34,286 bases of DNA from Scytalidium lignicola (taxonomy: Eukaryota > Ascomycota > Leotiomycetes), in contig NCSJ02000418.1 in the NCBI GenBank assembly GCA_002812745.2, forward strand, positions 1 to 34,286, in the 5' to 3' direction. The notes below the pieces were generated by a model that searched no databases, was not told the origin of the DNA, and saw nothing but the letters and a program-made list of their open reading frames with translations. Below are positions 10,050 to 20,412 of the stretch, piece by piece. Positions within the stretch are counted from its first letter, which is position 1; the number at the start of each line of letters is the position of its first letter. The translations under genes were made by a program, and so were the position numbers.

Positions 10050-12041
10050 ATGGATGGTTTGTCCGTTGCCACTGCCCTTTTAGCATTTACTGGTGCTGCA
10101 AAGTATTTATGGGACAGTATCTCTCGATTTGCTGAGGATTTTTGTGATGCCCACCATCAAATGAAGTCCTTGGCAGCAGAAGTAAACGTGGTAGTCGGTC
10201 TAGTTACTCTATTGAAAAGACGTGAAATAAGATCATATCTTGAATCCGATAAAGCTGCTAGGGTTACTGTGTGGAGATGCCAGAGAGTGATGCGCCAATT
10301 GCACGAGACTCTATCCTACTACAGGGAGAATCATATGAACTGGGCGATGGATGGCTGGAAAAAGGCTCAGGAACTGCGTGACAAGCTGCACAAGTACGCC
10401 TGGTATCTCGAATTGCTGTCTCAAACAATTACCCTGTAAGTTGATTTGATCTATTACCTCGGCGCTAGTGGTGTCACATGTAATTTAACTCTTCATGGCA
10501 GCGTCGTTAATACTCTGATCAAGCAAGACACGGGAGCCATTACCGGGAGATTGGAGGTAATAGAACAAACAGTCGCTAATATCATCAAAGTTTTGTTTAC
10601 CGTTAAGGAAAAGCAGGGGGAGCAAAAGGGAGTGCTCTTGGGCTACAGAGAGAAGACGGATGCACTCCTTAACACATTGCTCGATACCATGGCCCAATAT
10701 CAACAAACTACCGCTTTAAATTTCAAAATAATACTACAAAGCCTACACAAGCATTTTAATGAGCCTCCAAGTGGACAATCAGAGCAACGTAAGGACCGGT
10801 CGGTTGAATGGAAAGAGCCAGTTGGGACGGAAAGAATAGTCCATCCCAATATCATAGATACCTCAAATATATCTCCCTCACAGGCAACACCAATGGGAGC
10901 GTCATATTCCACTCCTAATTCACTCCCCACACCACCTCAGACTCCAACAGTGGAGGTGAAATCGGATGAGACTATTACTTCCTACAACCCAAACCTACAG
11001 CACTGCCCACGGCGACCTGTCTGGTACAACCATATCGATTCTCTAGAACTGCGTTGGGCTTTGTTATCTTTCCCGGCAGCTCAAGACTCAAATAGAGAGG
11101 TCTTGCTAACGGCCCATAAGTGGTACGATCACAGGATTCTAGTACACGTTTGGGATGAAGGGTTCGGCGTTTTAAGGAAACTACACCCCCTTTACGGCCT
11201 CTCCCTGTTCCGCCAGCTGGATCAAATCAAGGTCACATTCAGCCCCCTGGATAGTACAAAGTGTCTCATCTCTCACCAAGGAGCACATAGCGAGATATGG
11301 GATTGGCACAACGAACAGAAACTGACCTACAAGCTACCAGAAGCCTCTACCGGGCCTCTTTGCTTCCTCCCAAAACAAAACTCAGAGGAGATCATCTTCT
11401 TATCTCCAGACAGAAAAGCACTACATATATGGAATCCTTCGGCAGGGAATATAATCTGTACTGTTAACAGTTCCGATGGTCGACAGATTGATTCATATAT
11501 TCCCTTCTCTAACGGGAAATACGTTCTCACAGTTGAGTCAGTCCCGGAACGCCCTTTCATAACGGATGAAAGGTCATTCCTCCTCAAAGTACACAACACA
11601 GACTCTGGAGAGCATTTCGCATTCAGAATGCTTGACGATGACATCGTCTCTGTGAAACCTCTCCAGACTTCTATTGACAGCCGTCAAGACGACGGAAGTG
11701 TAGTGTGGGTATCTGTGCAATTCAAGTCTAATCAATACGGCATTCTGTGTTGGAACGAAAACGACCAAATTAACACCAAAATGTTCGACATAGGGATGAA
11801 GTGTCTTTCAGCAAGTCCCGATGGATCTGTCTTGGTATTTGACCCCCAGTCTAAATCAATTAAGACAGAGGGATTATTGATCTACAAAACATCCTCAGGG
11901 GAACTAATAAGAACGACTACTATTTGGCTAGACACCGGCGGGAAGGTTAAGCATGTCTCGTTCCTATTGGGCAGGAAGAGACTAGCAATCGTTAAGAATA
12001 AAGTCGTTGAGTTTTGGAATCTGCCAGACGAGGTTGCCTGA
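10050..12041 (+). CDS. Fungal STAND-type N-terminal (Helo-like) domain fused to a WD40-like beta-propeller
   Basis: Two exons, 10050-10435 and 10502-12041, separated by a 66-bp GTAAGT...CAG intron with a TTTAACT branch-like site. Total is 1926 nt, 641 aa. The start at 10050 has a strong Kozak context (TCCACCATGG) and is preferred over the upstream ATG at 10029. Residues 1-125 (MDGLSVATALLAFTGAAKYL...) look like the fungal N-terminal domain of STAND proteins (Helo-like). A helical linker with possible coiled coil follows, then a Pro/Ser/Thr-rich spacer (about 225-270), then several blade-like repeats ending in WD/WN dipeptides (VHVWDEG, EIWDWHN, HIWNPSAG, ILCWNEN, EFWNLPD). I found no Walker A or B motif, so the central NACHT/NB-ARC module of a classical NLR is absent. 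Likely cytosolic. By analogy a signalling or incompatibility-type protein; that role is inference. Confidence 0.75.
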
Positions 12042-13407
12042 AAAACCGGCACGGCGTTCTTCATGTGACACATGGGCCATTGTAATTCCCTACTGATGGG
12101 TCTTGCTATCTTCTGAAACAAGATTAGGATCACTATGTTTCTTTCTCGGTCTATTTATCTCTACCCAAAACTCGTCGATGGATAGCTAAAGGGACAAGAA
12201 CAGCTGCGCGCGCCCAAGCAAACCTTGGAAATTACTAAAAAAAACAACGCCATTAATCGACAATCCAATACTGTAATTGATTCTCAGAGACTCACTCCAC
12301 ACTGTCCGGCGGCCATGGAAATCTCTTGGGGTGGAATTGATTTAGAAGGCAAAAGGGACAAAAATGCATTCGAAGATCCAACCTGCTTACTTCAGGAAAT
12401 GAACATTCGCACTGAATAAATTGATTTGATGCTCCCTAAGCAGGACTAGGTAGCTAGAAATACTCGCTCATCATAACTCACAGCCTTAGTTGTCATGAAC
12501 ATAAATTATATCTGACCCTAAATACAACAATGCCCCTGCCAACCTAGTGAACAAATAATTCAACCACATAGACCGGAGATTCAATAAGTTAATATACCTT
12601 ATAACAAACCCTAGGAACCAGATACAATATTCTACGGTTATCCGAGACCTCATAAACAACTATTGCATCATCTGATAGATCCAGCAATATGTCCCTTTAG
12701 ACCATGACCATCATTACAAGTATGACTACAACTTCTAAATCAAGAGCATAGAAATAATTAAACTTGAAGGAGACTCATAATAAATCTGTTAACAAGATTA
12801 CTATGAAAATGATTTAAGGTCCCGTTTTGATTCAGCTTTTGGGCAAAAGGCCCTTTCCCTCCTTTTCCTGGCCTTTATTTACCAGTGTACAGACTAATAA
12901 AAGCGAAACTAGCTTTAAAACGCAACGAAGAAATTGACTATATAAATATTAAAATCGCTGTTAGTATGATTACGGGTATACTAGTTCGCTTACTGCATAC
13001 AAAAGGCAGTGCCTAACAGCAGTAAACCACTTTTAATACATATGCAATTCTAAAGATAAATACAATCAATTGTGAATTAACACTTGTAATAATCTCTTAC
13101 CAAAAAGAGCCTTTACAATCATTCCAAGTAAACTAACACTGGTTAGTAAACTACAGATTAGAATACTTAGTCTTATTTATCTTAAAAAAGAAGGTTAGCT
13201 TCTATAATTTATATTCTTTTAAAGCTTGACCTCCTTCTGAGCGTCGCCGCTCTGCTCAAGCGCTACTCATCCTCGGGTTAGGATAATCGATTACGTTCCT
13301 GCACTACCTTGGGATAATCAACTAACCAATCATGCTTTACATCGAATCTGGGAATTATGCTTCTGGCACTAGAAAGCAACAGTCGCACCAACTCAAACTT
13401 CCAAATA
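12042..13407. other. Intergenic spacer between convergent genes
   Basis: AT-rich, especially 12420-13220. A short plus frame at 12225-12419 and a minus frame near 12590-12700 are open but carry no recognised motif. No TIR or LTR was seen. Confidence 0.4.
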
Positions 13408-15607
13408 TCAACTCGTACTCTCCAACTCCCTCCTAATACCTCTTGCCTTCTGCTCAAAAGCATGCCAAGCACTCATGCCACCCACCTTCAGCTCCCTCAC
13501 AGCCCTATCTAATTCCTCACATGCATACAGCGCCGAATTAATATGACCCTGTAATTGACAACACCGTACAAAATAGTACAACACTTGACACCAATCAGGA
13601 TGATTACTCGCCACCTGCACCACGTATTTCCGACGATACAAAACATCTGCGAGAATAGCTTCTGCTTCGCCGTACCGTTTTTGCCGTACCAGGACCTGGG
13701 AAAGATGGGTTCGGCCCATTAGAACATCGCAATGGTTTTCGCCTAGATTTCGGATGGCGATGGGTTGTACGGTAAGGATCATCTTCTCTGCTTCCTGCGG
13801 GTTGTTTAAGGCACTTTTGACTCGTGCGAGATTAAGAATTGCGAGTAGGGTATGCGGGTGTTCGTTTCCCAATTTCTCTTTGCGCTGGGCGAGGACTTCA
13901 ACCATGATGTCGTGTGCAACGTTCAGCTCAATATCGAGCCTGAGGTACGCCATGGCGAGATTTTCCATAGCAACCAGGGTATGCAGATGTCTTGGACCTA
14001 GCCTCCTTTTGAGCCCAGATGGAGATGTTTTGCTTCATCTACGCGAAAACATACTTGCATCGCTTGGCCGAGAGCATCGACCGCTATTGGTGTATCTTCA
14101 TGCTCGTCCCTGAGAAGTCTGTTCATGCGTTCAATGACTTTTTGATGCATTTCTAGACCCTCGTCAAGTCCGCCTTGAGAAACACGAGCTGTTTCCAAGC
14201 TACTCATCGCTTTTAGAGTCAAGGGATGATCTGCTCCATAGGTTTTATCAGTTCCGTCTAAAAGTTTTGCTTGCAGCTCTGCGTTATCGTCAATTCGCGA
14301 TTGCTGCAAGTACGTTCTAGATAGGAGGAGCATGGATAATAAGGCCAAAGGGTGATTCTCGCTCAATGCTTCAGAGACAAAACCTTTGAAATTCAACTGA
14401 AGTTGTTCTGCTTTATCGTACCAACCGCAATGTGCGTATACGAAACTAAACTTTGCCCACATCATCGCTTGCTGCTGGGTAACTTTCCTTGCTGGTAGGA
14501 AGAATCTGTGGTTCGATTCCATTATTCTTTTGTCAAAGAAGTCCTGAATTCTCTCTTGGCACTTTTGAGCGTGGTCGACGTGAGGTAGCAGATCTCGTAG
14601 TAACGTCTCGTTCTCTTTCGTCAAGCCTAACGGTGGTAGGAGAATGGATTGCGCAAGGATATTACTGTGCTTCACACCATACTGCTTGCTCAGCTGTAGC
14701 CATTTGTGGTCTCTCTCGCACCCAGGTATGAACTAAGAGGTGCATCGAGTAACTGTCACTGCTCGTATTATAGTTCAAGATCGACAAAGATTCGAGCAAT
14801 TTAAGTGCCGCTCGAAGCCGCTCTTCCTGGGGCAGTTCTGTTTCACGGAAGATGGAAGGTAGCATAGATTGGGGAGATCCACCTACAGTAGCCGCGAGGA
14901 ATCCACCTCCCAGGTTCTTGAGGGGGCCCGTCCACCTATTAGGAGTGATAATCATACTGCCGTTGCTACTATCTGCTGCTCTTCGCTCTAGCTGTAGTTT
15001 TCTCATTGCGGCTAGCAGCATGTCGAAGCGGATGTTCTCGTAATGCAGAAAAGAAAAAATTCGTACGAGATCGAGTGCATCCGCTGCATCTTGTCCTGTT
15101 CGATTCTCCAAGACCTTGTATAAAATTTCAAAGCTAGAGTAAACGTTTATTTCAGCACTGTCGTTTAAGTGACGACTTGTCAAAGTTGCGCTCCTACGGC
15201 TCCAACGGATCCGCGTCCAACTACGCTGGTAATATTCGAGGTAATTTCAATTTGGCATAGCTGATTGCTGATGGCTGAGCCTGCGTGCACGAGGGCTAGG
15301 GGCAGGTAACTCAAAGCATCGGCAATTTGAGCGGCCGAATGCCTTTTAGATAATTCCCAAGGCCGGGGAAGCCTGCTCGCCTTTAGAAGAAGCTCAATAG
15401 AAGATTCTACATCCAGTTTTTCGAAGAAATAGAAGCATGGACCAACTGTTTCATACACTTTGCTTCCGGGGTCACGTGTTGTAAGAAGAATGGTTCCGCT
15501 TTTGCCTTCGGGGAGGTATTCTTCAACGTCGATATTTGGGGCATCTAGATTATCTATAATTAAAAGCCCTGGGTATTCCAGAGACGAGAACCAATAATTT
15601 GCTTAGA
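13408..15607 (-). pseudogene. NB-ARC/TPR (NLR-like STAND) gene, 5'-truncated and frameshifted
   Basis: Read on the minus strand, four adjoining frames form one protein. 15607-15247 holds the end of an NB-ARC domain: Walker B-like GLLIIDNLD, then TILLTTRDPGSK, then the GLPL-like YLPLALVHAGSAI. About 15233-14662 is winged-helix-like (RIFSFLHYENIRFD) and ends in LVHTWVRER. About 14675-13998 and 13998-13408 are tetratricopeptide repeats of the fungal NLR type (NEHPHTLLAILNLARV, GADHPLTLKAMSSLE). Frame changes fall at about 15245, 14668 and 14008; correcting each continues the homology smoothly. The P-loop half is missing: upstream of about 15607 the sequence turns abruptly into AT-rich DNA. Such proteins act as intracellular sensors in heterokaryon incompatibility and related responses. 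This copy appears dead, unless the homopolymer-associated shifts at 15245 and 14008 are sequencing errors; the 5' loss would remain. Confidence 0.75.
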
Positions 15608-16086
15608 TTACTTTTGCTCTTCGATTTCTTAAAGAAAATTCTATTATTTATAGTATATTTTCCGATTACCGGCCTAATACTAGTTATTCTAGCTTTCTAG
15701 TAGGAGTAACATCATCAACGATTGCAATTACGAGCAGAACACATAAANTTTTTTATTATCGGTTTTACGCCCTAGTATCTGAAGACCAAATATATATCTT
15801 CCCTCCATGATTGAGTCTGGTTTGGTAAAGATAACTTACAAAATATGAATTCACATTTTCTTTACATTCATACACTATTAAGTACAAGTTTCAATCCTTG
15901 CACCACCACTGATACGGTCCTTGATACAAGATGTCAAATAATTCCACCGCAGATCTAAGCCCCTTGACAGGCGGATGTTCTGAGTGTGGACCTCCTCCTA
16001 GATATCCCTCAATACTCTGCACCAAACCGGGCACTGTTGTAACCATTAACGGGAACAGAACCAATTTCCCGCGTGTGAGTAATCTT
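15608..16086. other. AT-rich spacer replacing the 5' end of the NB-ARC gene
   Basis: No coding signal continues the NB-ARC domain here. 15610-15760 is very AT-rich and has an N at 15747. A plus-strand frame at 15931-16116 lies opposite the small minus-strand gene and is not supported by a motif. Confidence 0.4.
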
Positions 16087-16600
16087 CTATTGGATCTCCC
16101 GTCGTCGCTCTTGTGAATCTGCCCGTCTCCTATTCCTCGCTGGCTTGTCCCGCAGTTTCCCAGTCTTGGCCTTCAGCTTATCTATTTCCTCCTACAACAA
16201 TGTCACAACTAATAAGCAGCAATACCATTGATGAGGTGTCGGACAACTCACTTGTGTCAGAGACTCAGGTATTGCGAACCAATATTTATCATTCCTAACC
16301 TGCGATGCTTAAGTCAGCTGACGCTAATGCGGGAATTCGTGGCAGCCAGCGTACGCTCGGGTGCTCATATCGCGCTTTGAGCTCAGGATATTTCGCTTCT
16401 AAGAAAGGCTTGAGTTTCTCCTCCCATCTCAATCGATAGATGGGGTAGGATTCCTGTCCTGGGCCGCCGCTCTCTGTCGCTTCTTCAGCATGCTGGCTTC
16501 CAATGGTCAAGGAACGGGCACTGATCCTCCAACTTCGGTTTCTGGAGTCCTGGCGAATGGGTCGCACGGTGTTTGGGCTGGGCGGAGTTTGCGAAGCCAT
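16087..16600 (-). CDS. Small hypothetical protein, possibly two exons
   Basis: The first frame (MASQTPPSPN...) runs from 16600 and would end at 16295 if unspliced (101 aa). A splice from GTTAGG (16299) to AATAG (16182) removes 118 bp and adds a basic, helical tail (DKLKAKTGKLRDKPARNRRR) ending at 16087. Total is 396 nt, 131 aa, in frame. A branch-like TGTGACA sits upstream of the acceptor. The N-terminal half is Ser/Pro/Arg-rich; a central helix reads LRWEEKLKPFLEAKYPEL. I recognise no family. The donor is weak, and a closer AG (TTGTAG) would have to be skipped, so the second exon is uncertain. Confidence 0.4.
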
Positions 16601-17536
16601 GCTGGGCTCTTAGTTCAACCTAAGTAAACCTCGCAGTAGGCCTAGCTATATAGCCAAGGGAACAAAGGGAGGCAAAGCTACAGGCTCCTAATCCTAGCAA
16701 GGCTGGGCAGACGATCCCAGAGAGCCGCTCTCACCCTTACGATGGTGGGGCAAAATGAGGCTCAAATATTGAGAGCATGTGGCCATGTCCACTGCCCACA
16801 CTTCACAGGATTTACCCGTTAAGAACCTGCAAATGAGGAGGCTTATCGGAGGCGCCTGAAATTTCATCTAAATCATCGGTCTAACACAACTCTATTAAAA
16901 TTTCCGTCTCGGCAAAGTAGGGAAAACCCGATGAAGAAAACACAAAGTTATCCTGGGTGGAGGTCTAGAGCAGTGATCTGAATGGATAAGTACAATATAC
17001 CTAGACCTAGATGTCAATTAACTTCTATTAACCTTGGTTTTCTTGGCGGTTTCTATAGCCATTCGATTCTTAATAGAAATACAGAGTGCCGTCCTGTATT
17101 TCTGTCGAAGAAAGGCTATTAGGTATTAAATTATGTATCTAATTTTAAATTTTCAACAGTCAGATACTCATCATGTGTCTCCACGAGTCCACTGACTCAG
17201 TGAGATCGATACGATAGAAATCCTAAATCATCACCAACGACGCATTCAACCTGTCTACGTGCGTAATTTGATGGAGGTTTCGGTTTATAACTTCCACGTG
17301 TCCCATCTCACATTGCCTTTTTGGTAATCTAGGAATTTAACTATGATCGTTAGATGTTCTTATAGAACTAGACCTGATATTTTCTTAATTCGCATGTTCT
17401 ATTTATAATTCCATTGATCTTTAACTTGGTATTAATTAAACTCCAATTAGATCATGTTGATCTTAGTGTACCTCAAACGTCGGGGTCATGTTAAACATAT
17501 TTTGTAGCCCACTACGTATAGCTGGAAACAAAAACC
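16601..17536. other. Intergenic spacer with a foldback
   Basis: No coding region was recognised. A perfect 10-bp hairpin lies at 17075-17103 and is described separately. Composition drifts to AT-rich after about 17100. Confidence 0.4.
17055..17119. repeat. Imperfect hairpin
   Basis: AGAAATACAG (17075-17084) pairs perfectly with CTGTATTTCT (17094-17103) across a 9-base loop. An outer pair ATAGCC (17055-17060) / GGCTAT (17114-17119) extends it imperfectly. It could be a tiny foldback element remnant. No flanking duplication was seen. Confidence 0.5.
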
Positions 17537-17544
17537 CCTCCAAT

Positions 17545-17661
17545 CAGTGTTGGGAAAATTATCCAAATTATTCTATTAGATTTAATTAATAGGTTTCGAC
17601 CATTTGATTTGATTAGATTAATATCCCATATTCAAATCTAATCTAATCAATTCCAACACTG
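17545..17661. mobile_element. 117-bp hAT-type MITE with 8-bp target duplication
   Basis: The element begins CAGTGTTGG and ends CCAACACTG, its exact reverse complement. Both flanks carry the identical octamer CCTCCAAT (17537-17544 and 17662-17669). Terminal CAGTG plus an 8-bp duplication is the signature of hAT-superfamily elements. The interior is AT-rich with GATTAGATTA / TAATCTAATC-like internal inverted repeats and no coding capacity. The perfect duplication suggests a fairly recent insertion. It sits about 180 bp beyond the 3' end of the minus-strand gene at 17842-20412. Confidence 0.9.
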
Positions 17662-17841
17662 CCTCCAATCAATAGAGTCTACGGTTAATATAATCTGTAA
17701 ATGGTGGGTTTCACTACATACACAAGAGGGATGGGTTCCTGATTTCCCCAACTGGTAATTCCGAAACCGTATTATCTTTTAGTAATAGAAGACGCAACAA
17801 TGTTACCTCAAACGGTGTCTGTAGTTTTAAGCACGACATTT

Positions 17842-20412
17842 TCATTTCTCCTTCAGAATAAACATACCCCCAAACCATCCATATGCTCGATTCAGCCTTC
17901 GCCCAAAACGCCTTGCAATTGTAAAAGATATTTTAGCATGCGGGTGCGGCTCATGAAACTGTATACTTCTATCGACACCCAACTTAGTTGGACGGAATTG
18001 CCAGACAGAACCGTAAAGCTTCTCAGCAAGGAATCCTGTTGAACACATAGCATGAACAAAATCAATCCACGGCACTTCCCCAGGAGTGGAGGTTGTCGCA
18101 GGGTTGAAGAAGAGTGCCCGAAAGACTTTTAGGGCTCTGGCGTCAACTGAAAACGTTTGTTGCGGATCTGCGGGATTTGGTTCTAGATACTCTGTAGTTT
18201 CGGCTTCGCCTTTCAACGACGGATTCGCCGTTCCTTTTGTTTTAATTTTAGTCTTTGGCGGTGGAATGTTTCTAGAAGGAATGCTATCGTTTTGAATTGT
18301 GCTACCTGGGAGAGCAAAATATAATGAAGATAGAGGTTTATCACTGAGATGGAGATCTACGGCTCGAGGTTCTTTAGTAGCCTCTGTTTTAGCTGGTTCT
18401 GTCCACTCTAGCGTGCGACTCAGAATACGTGGTTGCGATAGAAGCCGCCGTGTAGCAGTACCATCTAATCTACCTACCTTGGCGTACATAATATGATCAA
18501 CTTGATCCCAGAAATCATCGAGGTTTGCCTCAGCCTTCCGTAACATATTCACATTCTCTTTCGTGCGACGTTTTTGAAATGGATAGAAAAACCGCCCATC
18601 AGTCGGCTCGCCAAGCCTCGTAACAGAATTGAAGCTTTGGTCTTGGATTACGGTCAAAATTTGCGCCCATTTTTTGCTACGCTCGGCATATTCAGTTTCA
18701 ATATCTTTTTGGTAATCGACAAATTTGTTTTCAAACCCTCGAGCCCATGGTTGGTAAACCTCAAGTTGAGTCGTACACTGGCAAATAATAGAGAGATTGC
18801 CAATGACTTCCTCAATATAACCAGATATCAGATTGCGTGCCTGCTGTTCTGCCTGTAGCAATCGCTCCAACTCGTCTACAACAAATGGCAATTGAGCCAA
18901 GAATAATGAATACCCATCTTCCCACAACGTTCGAAGCAACCAGAGCAGATGATTTTCAGTGTTACTCTGGCGCAAACCTGGCTTTGAGTGAACTACTATC
19001 TTAGTCGAACTAGAATTTATTGGCGGGTCGCGAACAAAGAAATTGCGCATTGGTGGGGAAGCTACAACTGATTGTTTAAGCTGGTTTAGAGGCCCCTTTG
19101 CAGATTGGTTGAGAAAATAACGGAATTTAAGTAAGGCTTTCAGGTACTTTTCGGGAAGATCCTTGGATGGTGATATAACAGCATCATATTGATTCTTCAG
19201 AGACTGCAATTCCTCGGCCTGCCGGCGAAGCTCAGCAAATATCTCAAGCTCAAAATATGCTTCTAAAACAACGGTTCCAATAACACGCGACCAGAGGATA
19301 CCCTTAGAATCGTTTTTGACCAATGGATGCGAATGTCCAGAGCTATCCGTAAGCATCTCTTGGCGGTGCTCTTTCAACTCCATAACTCGTTCAAGAAAAT
19401 AACTAGGATCTTCACGTAAAGACCATAAATGGTCTTCCGCGGCTGATGTCTTAGTAGCCAAGAGTGATTGGATACGACTGAGATCTAGTTTGGCAGGAAC
19501 CCGGTACGGAGCTTCCGCTGCCATAACAGCTAAGGATTGAAGCCCAGTTGATTCCACCCCAGTCTTGAGCTGAGGCTCGGGTTGAATACGGAAGCTATCA
19601 TCCATTAGAGTGTCCGATGGAATGTCGTGAAGCAACTTCTGGCAGCACTCAATAAGAAAAGCCAACAATCGCTCTTGGGCCTCAAGTACGAGAAGACCTT
19701 CTCCAGGAAGGAACTGTTTTTGAGTATTCATCCATTCAAATGCGTCGGGGTGGTCGTCCCATGATACAAGTTTTCCGTACTCTTCGCCTTTGGCAACACC
19801 ATTTAAAATCATTACATACTGATTGAGGAATATAGGAACTAACGCTTTGGTCACCATGCCAAAGCTCATCGCTTCACAGTCAGTAGCAGCAAAATCCGAG
19901 GGGATGTTGCGGCCTCTCGAGTTAATAAGAAGGAGTAGTGTCTTAGATTGCGATAGGTCCTCTTGATTTATATAGGGCCAAATGAACCATTCTCTATACT
20001 TGGTGCCCTGGTCACGTTGGTGCTCGGATTCTTTGCGAAAAGCTTCAAAGTCAGGCCGATGAGATTTTGGTATATCAGGCCAAGCATCTAATAGAATCTT
20101 GAGCCTCTGTTGCTTGGTTTTCTTGATCCAACGTTTTTGGATCGTCGCCTCGTGACGTTTGAGTACCTCGTGAAGTATATCATAGCGAATGGATATATTT
20201 TGCGATCGCCTCATGGCTTCACTACGAACGTCCGATGGAGACATCACTTTTGGTATGGGCAGATTAGTCCTGGAGCCTCCCCCTAAAGCCTTTATGAAGC
20301 TAGCAGGATCGTTGTAGTCAATTTTGGAGAAATCAATGTCGTCGTCATCATCATCAAACGCCCCGGCTTCGGGTCCGAATGGATCAAATTGGAAGTTCGC
20401 TCTTCGTTCCAT
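17842..20412 (-). CDS. Large conserved fungal hypothetical protein (ipa-like) with HicA-like C-terminus
   Basis: A single intact 856-residue frame starting MERRANFQFDPFG. The N-terminus has an acidic run (DDDDDDIDFSKIDYND). The central 600 residues are mostly helical, with motifs such as WPDIPKSHRPDFEAFR, EWFIWPYINQEDL, and a HLLWLLRTLWEDGYSLFLAQ block. The last ~105 residues form a compact domain: VFRALFF, then VPWIDFVHAMCSTGF, then KLYGSVWQF, then SIQFHEPHPHAKI, then ARRFGRRLNRAYGW. The pattern helix / GF / GS-x-W / FHEPHP / helix resembles the HicA double-stranded-RNA-binding-like fold. I recall similar proteins in many Pezizomycotina as uncharacterised, sometimes labelled ipa protein. No signal peptide or membrane segment was seen. 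Function unknown; an RNA-related role for the C-terminal domain is inference. Confidence 0.8.
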   Translation of the reverse strand: MERRANFQFDPFGPEAGAFDDDDDDIDFSKIDYNDPASFIKALGGGSRTNLPIPKVMSPSDVRSEAMRRSQNISIRYDILHEVLKRHEATIQKRWIKKTKQQRLKILLDAWPDIPKSHRPDFEAFRKESEHQRDQGTKYREWFIWPYINQEDLSQSKTLLLLINSRGRNIPSDFAATDCEAMSFGMVTKALVPIFLNQYVMILNGVAKGEEYGKLVSWDDHPDAFEWMNTQKQFLPGEGLLVLEAQERLLAFLIECCQKLLHDIPSDTLMDDSFRIQPEPQLKTGVESTGLQSLAVMAAEAPYRVPAKLDLSRIQSLLATKTSAAEDHLWSLREDPSYFLERVMELKEHRQEMLTDSSGHSHPLVKNDSKGILWSRVIGTVVLEAYFELEIFAELRRQAEELQSLKNQYDAVISPSKDLPEKYLKALLKFRYFLNQSAKGPLNQLKQSVVASPPMRNFFVRDPPINSSSTKIVVHSKPGLRQSNTENHLLWLLRTLWEDGYSLFLAQLPFVVDELERLLQAEQQARNLISGYIEEVIGNLSIICQCTTQLEVYQPWARGFENKFVDYQKDIETEYAERSKKWAQILTVIQDQSFNSVTRLGEPTDGRFFYPFQKRRTKENVNMLRKAEANLDDFWDQVDHIMYAKVGRLDGTATRRLLSQPRILSRTLEWTEPAKTEATKEPRAVDLHLSDKPLSSLYFALPGSTIQNDSIPSRNIPPPKTKIKTKGTANPSLKGEAETTEYLEPNPADPQQTFSVDARALKVFRALFFNPATTSTPGEVPWIDFVHAMCSTGFLAEKLYGSVWQFRPTKLGVDRSIQFHEPHPHAKISFTIARRFGRRLNRAYGWFGGMFILKEK

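Noticed and set aside
12225..12419. 64-residue plus-strand open frame
   Set aside because: Low-complexity start, no motif, AT-rich surroundings and no conserved feature.
14505..14520. tRNA-like GGTTCGATTCC box
   Set aside because: It lies inside the coding sequence of the NB-ARC/TPR pseudogene and has no matching acceptor or anticodon arms.
15931..16298. Plus-strand gene with GTGAGT donor at 16075 and CGCAG acceptor at 16155
   Set aside because: The spliced product loses frame quickly and has no motif. The minus-strand alternative gives a longer, more protein-like reading.
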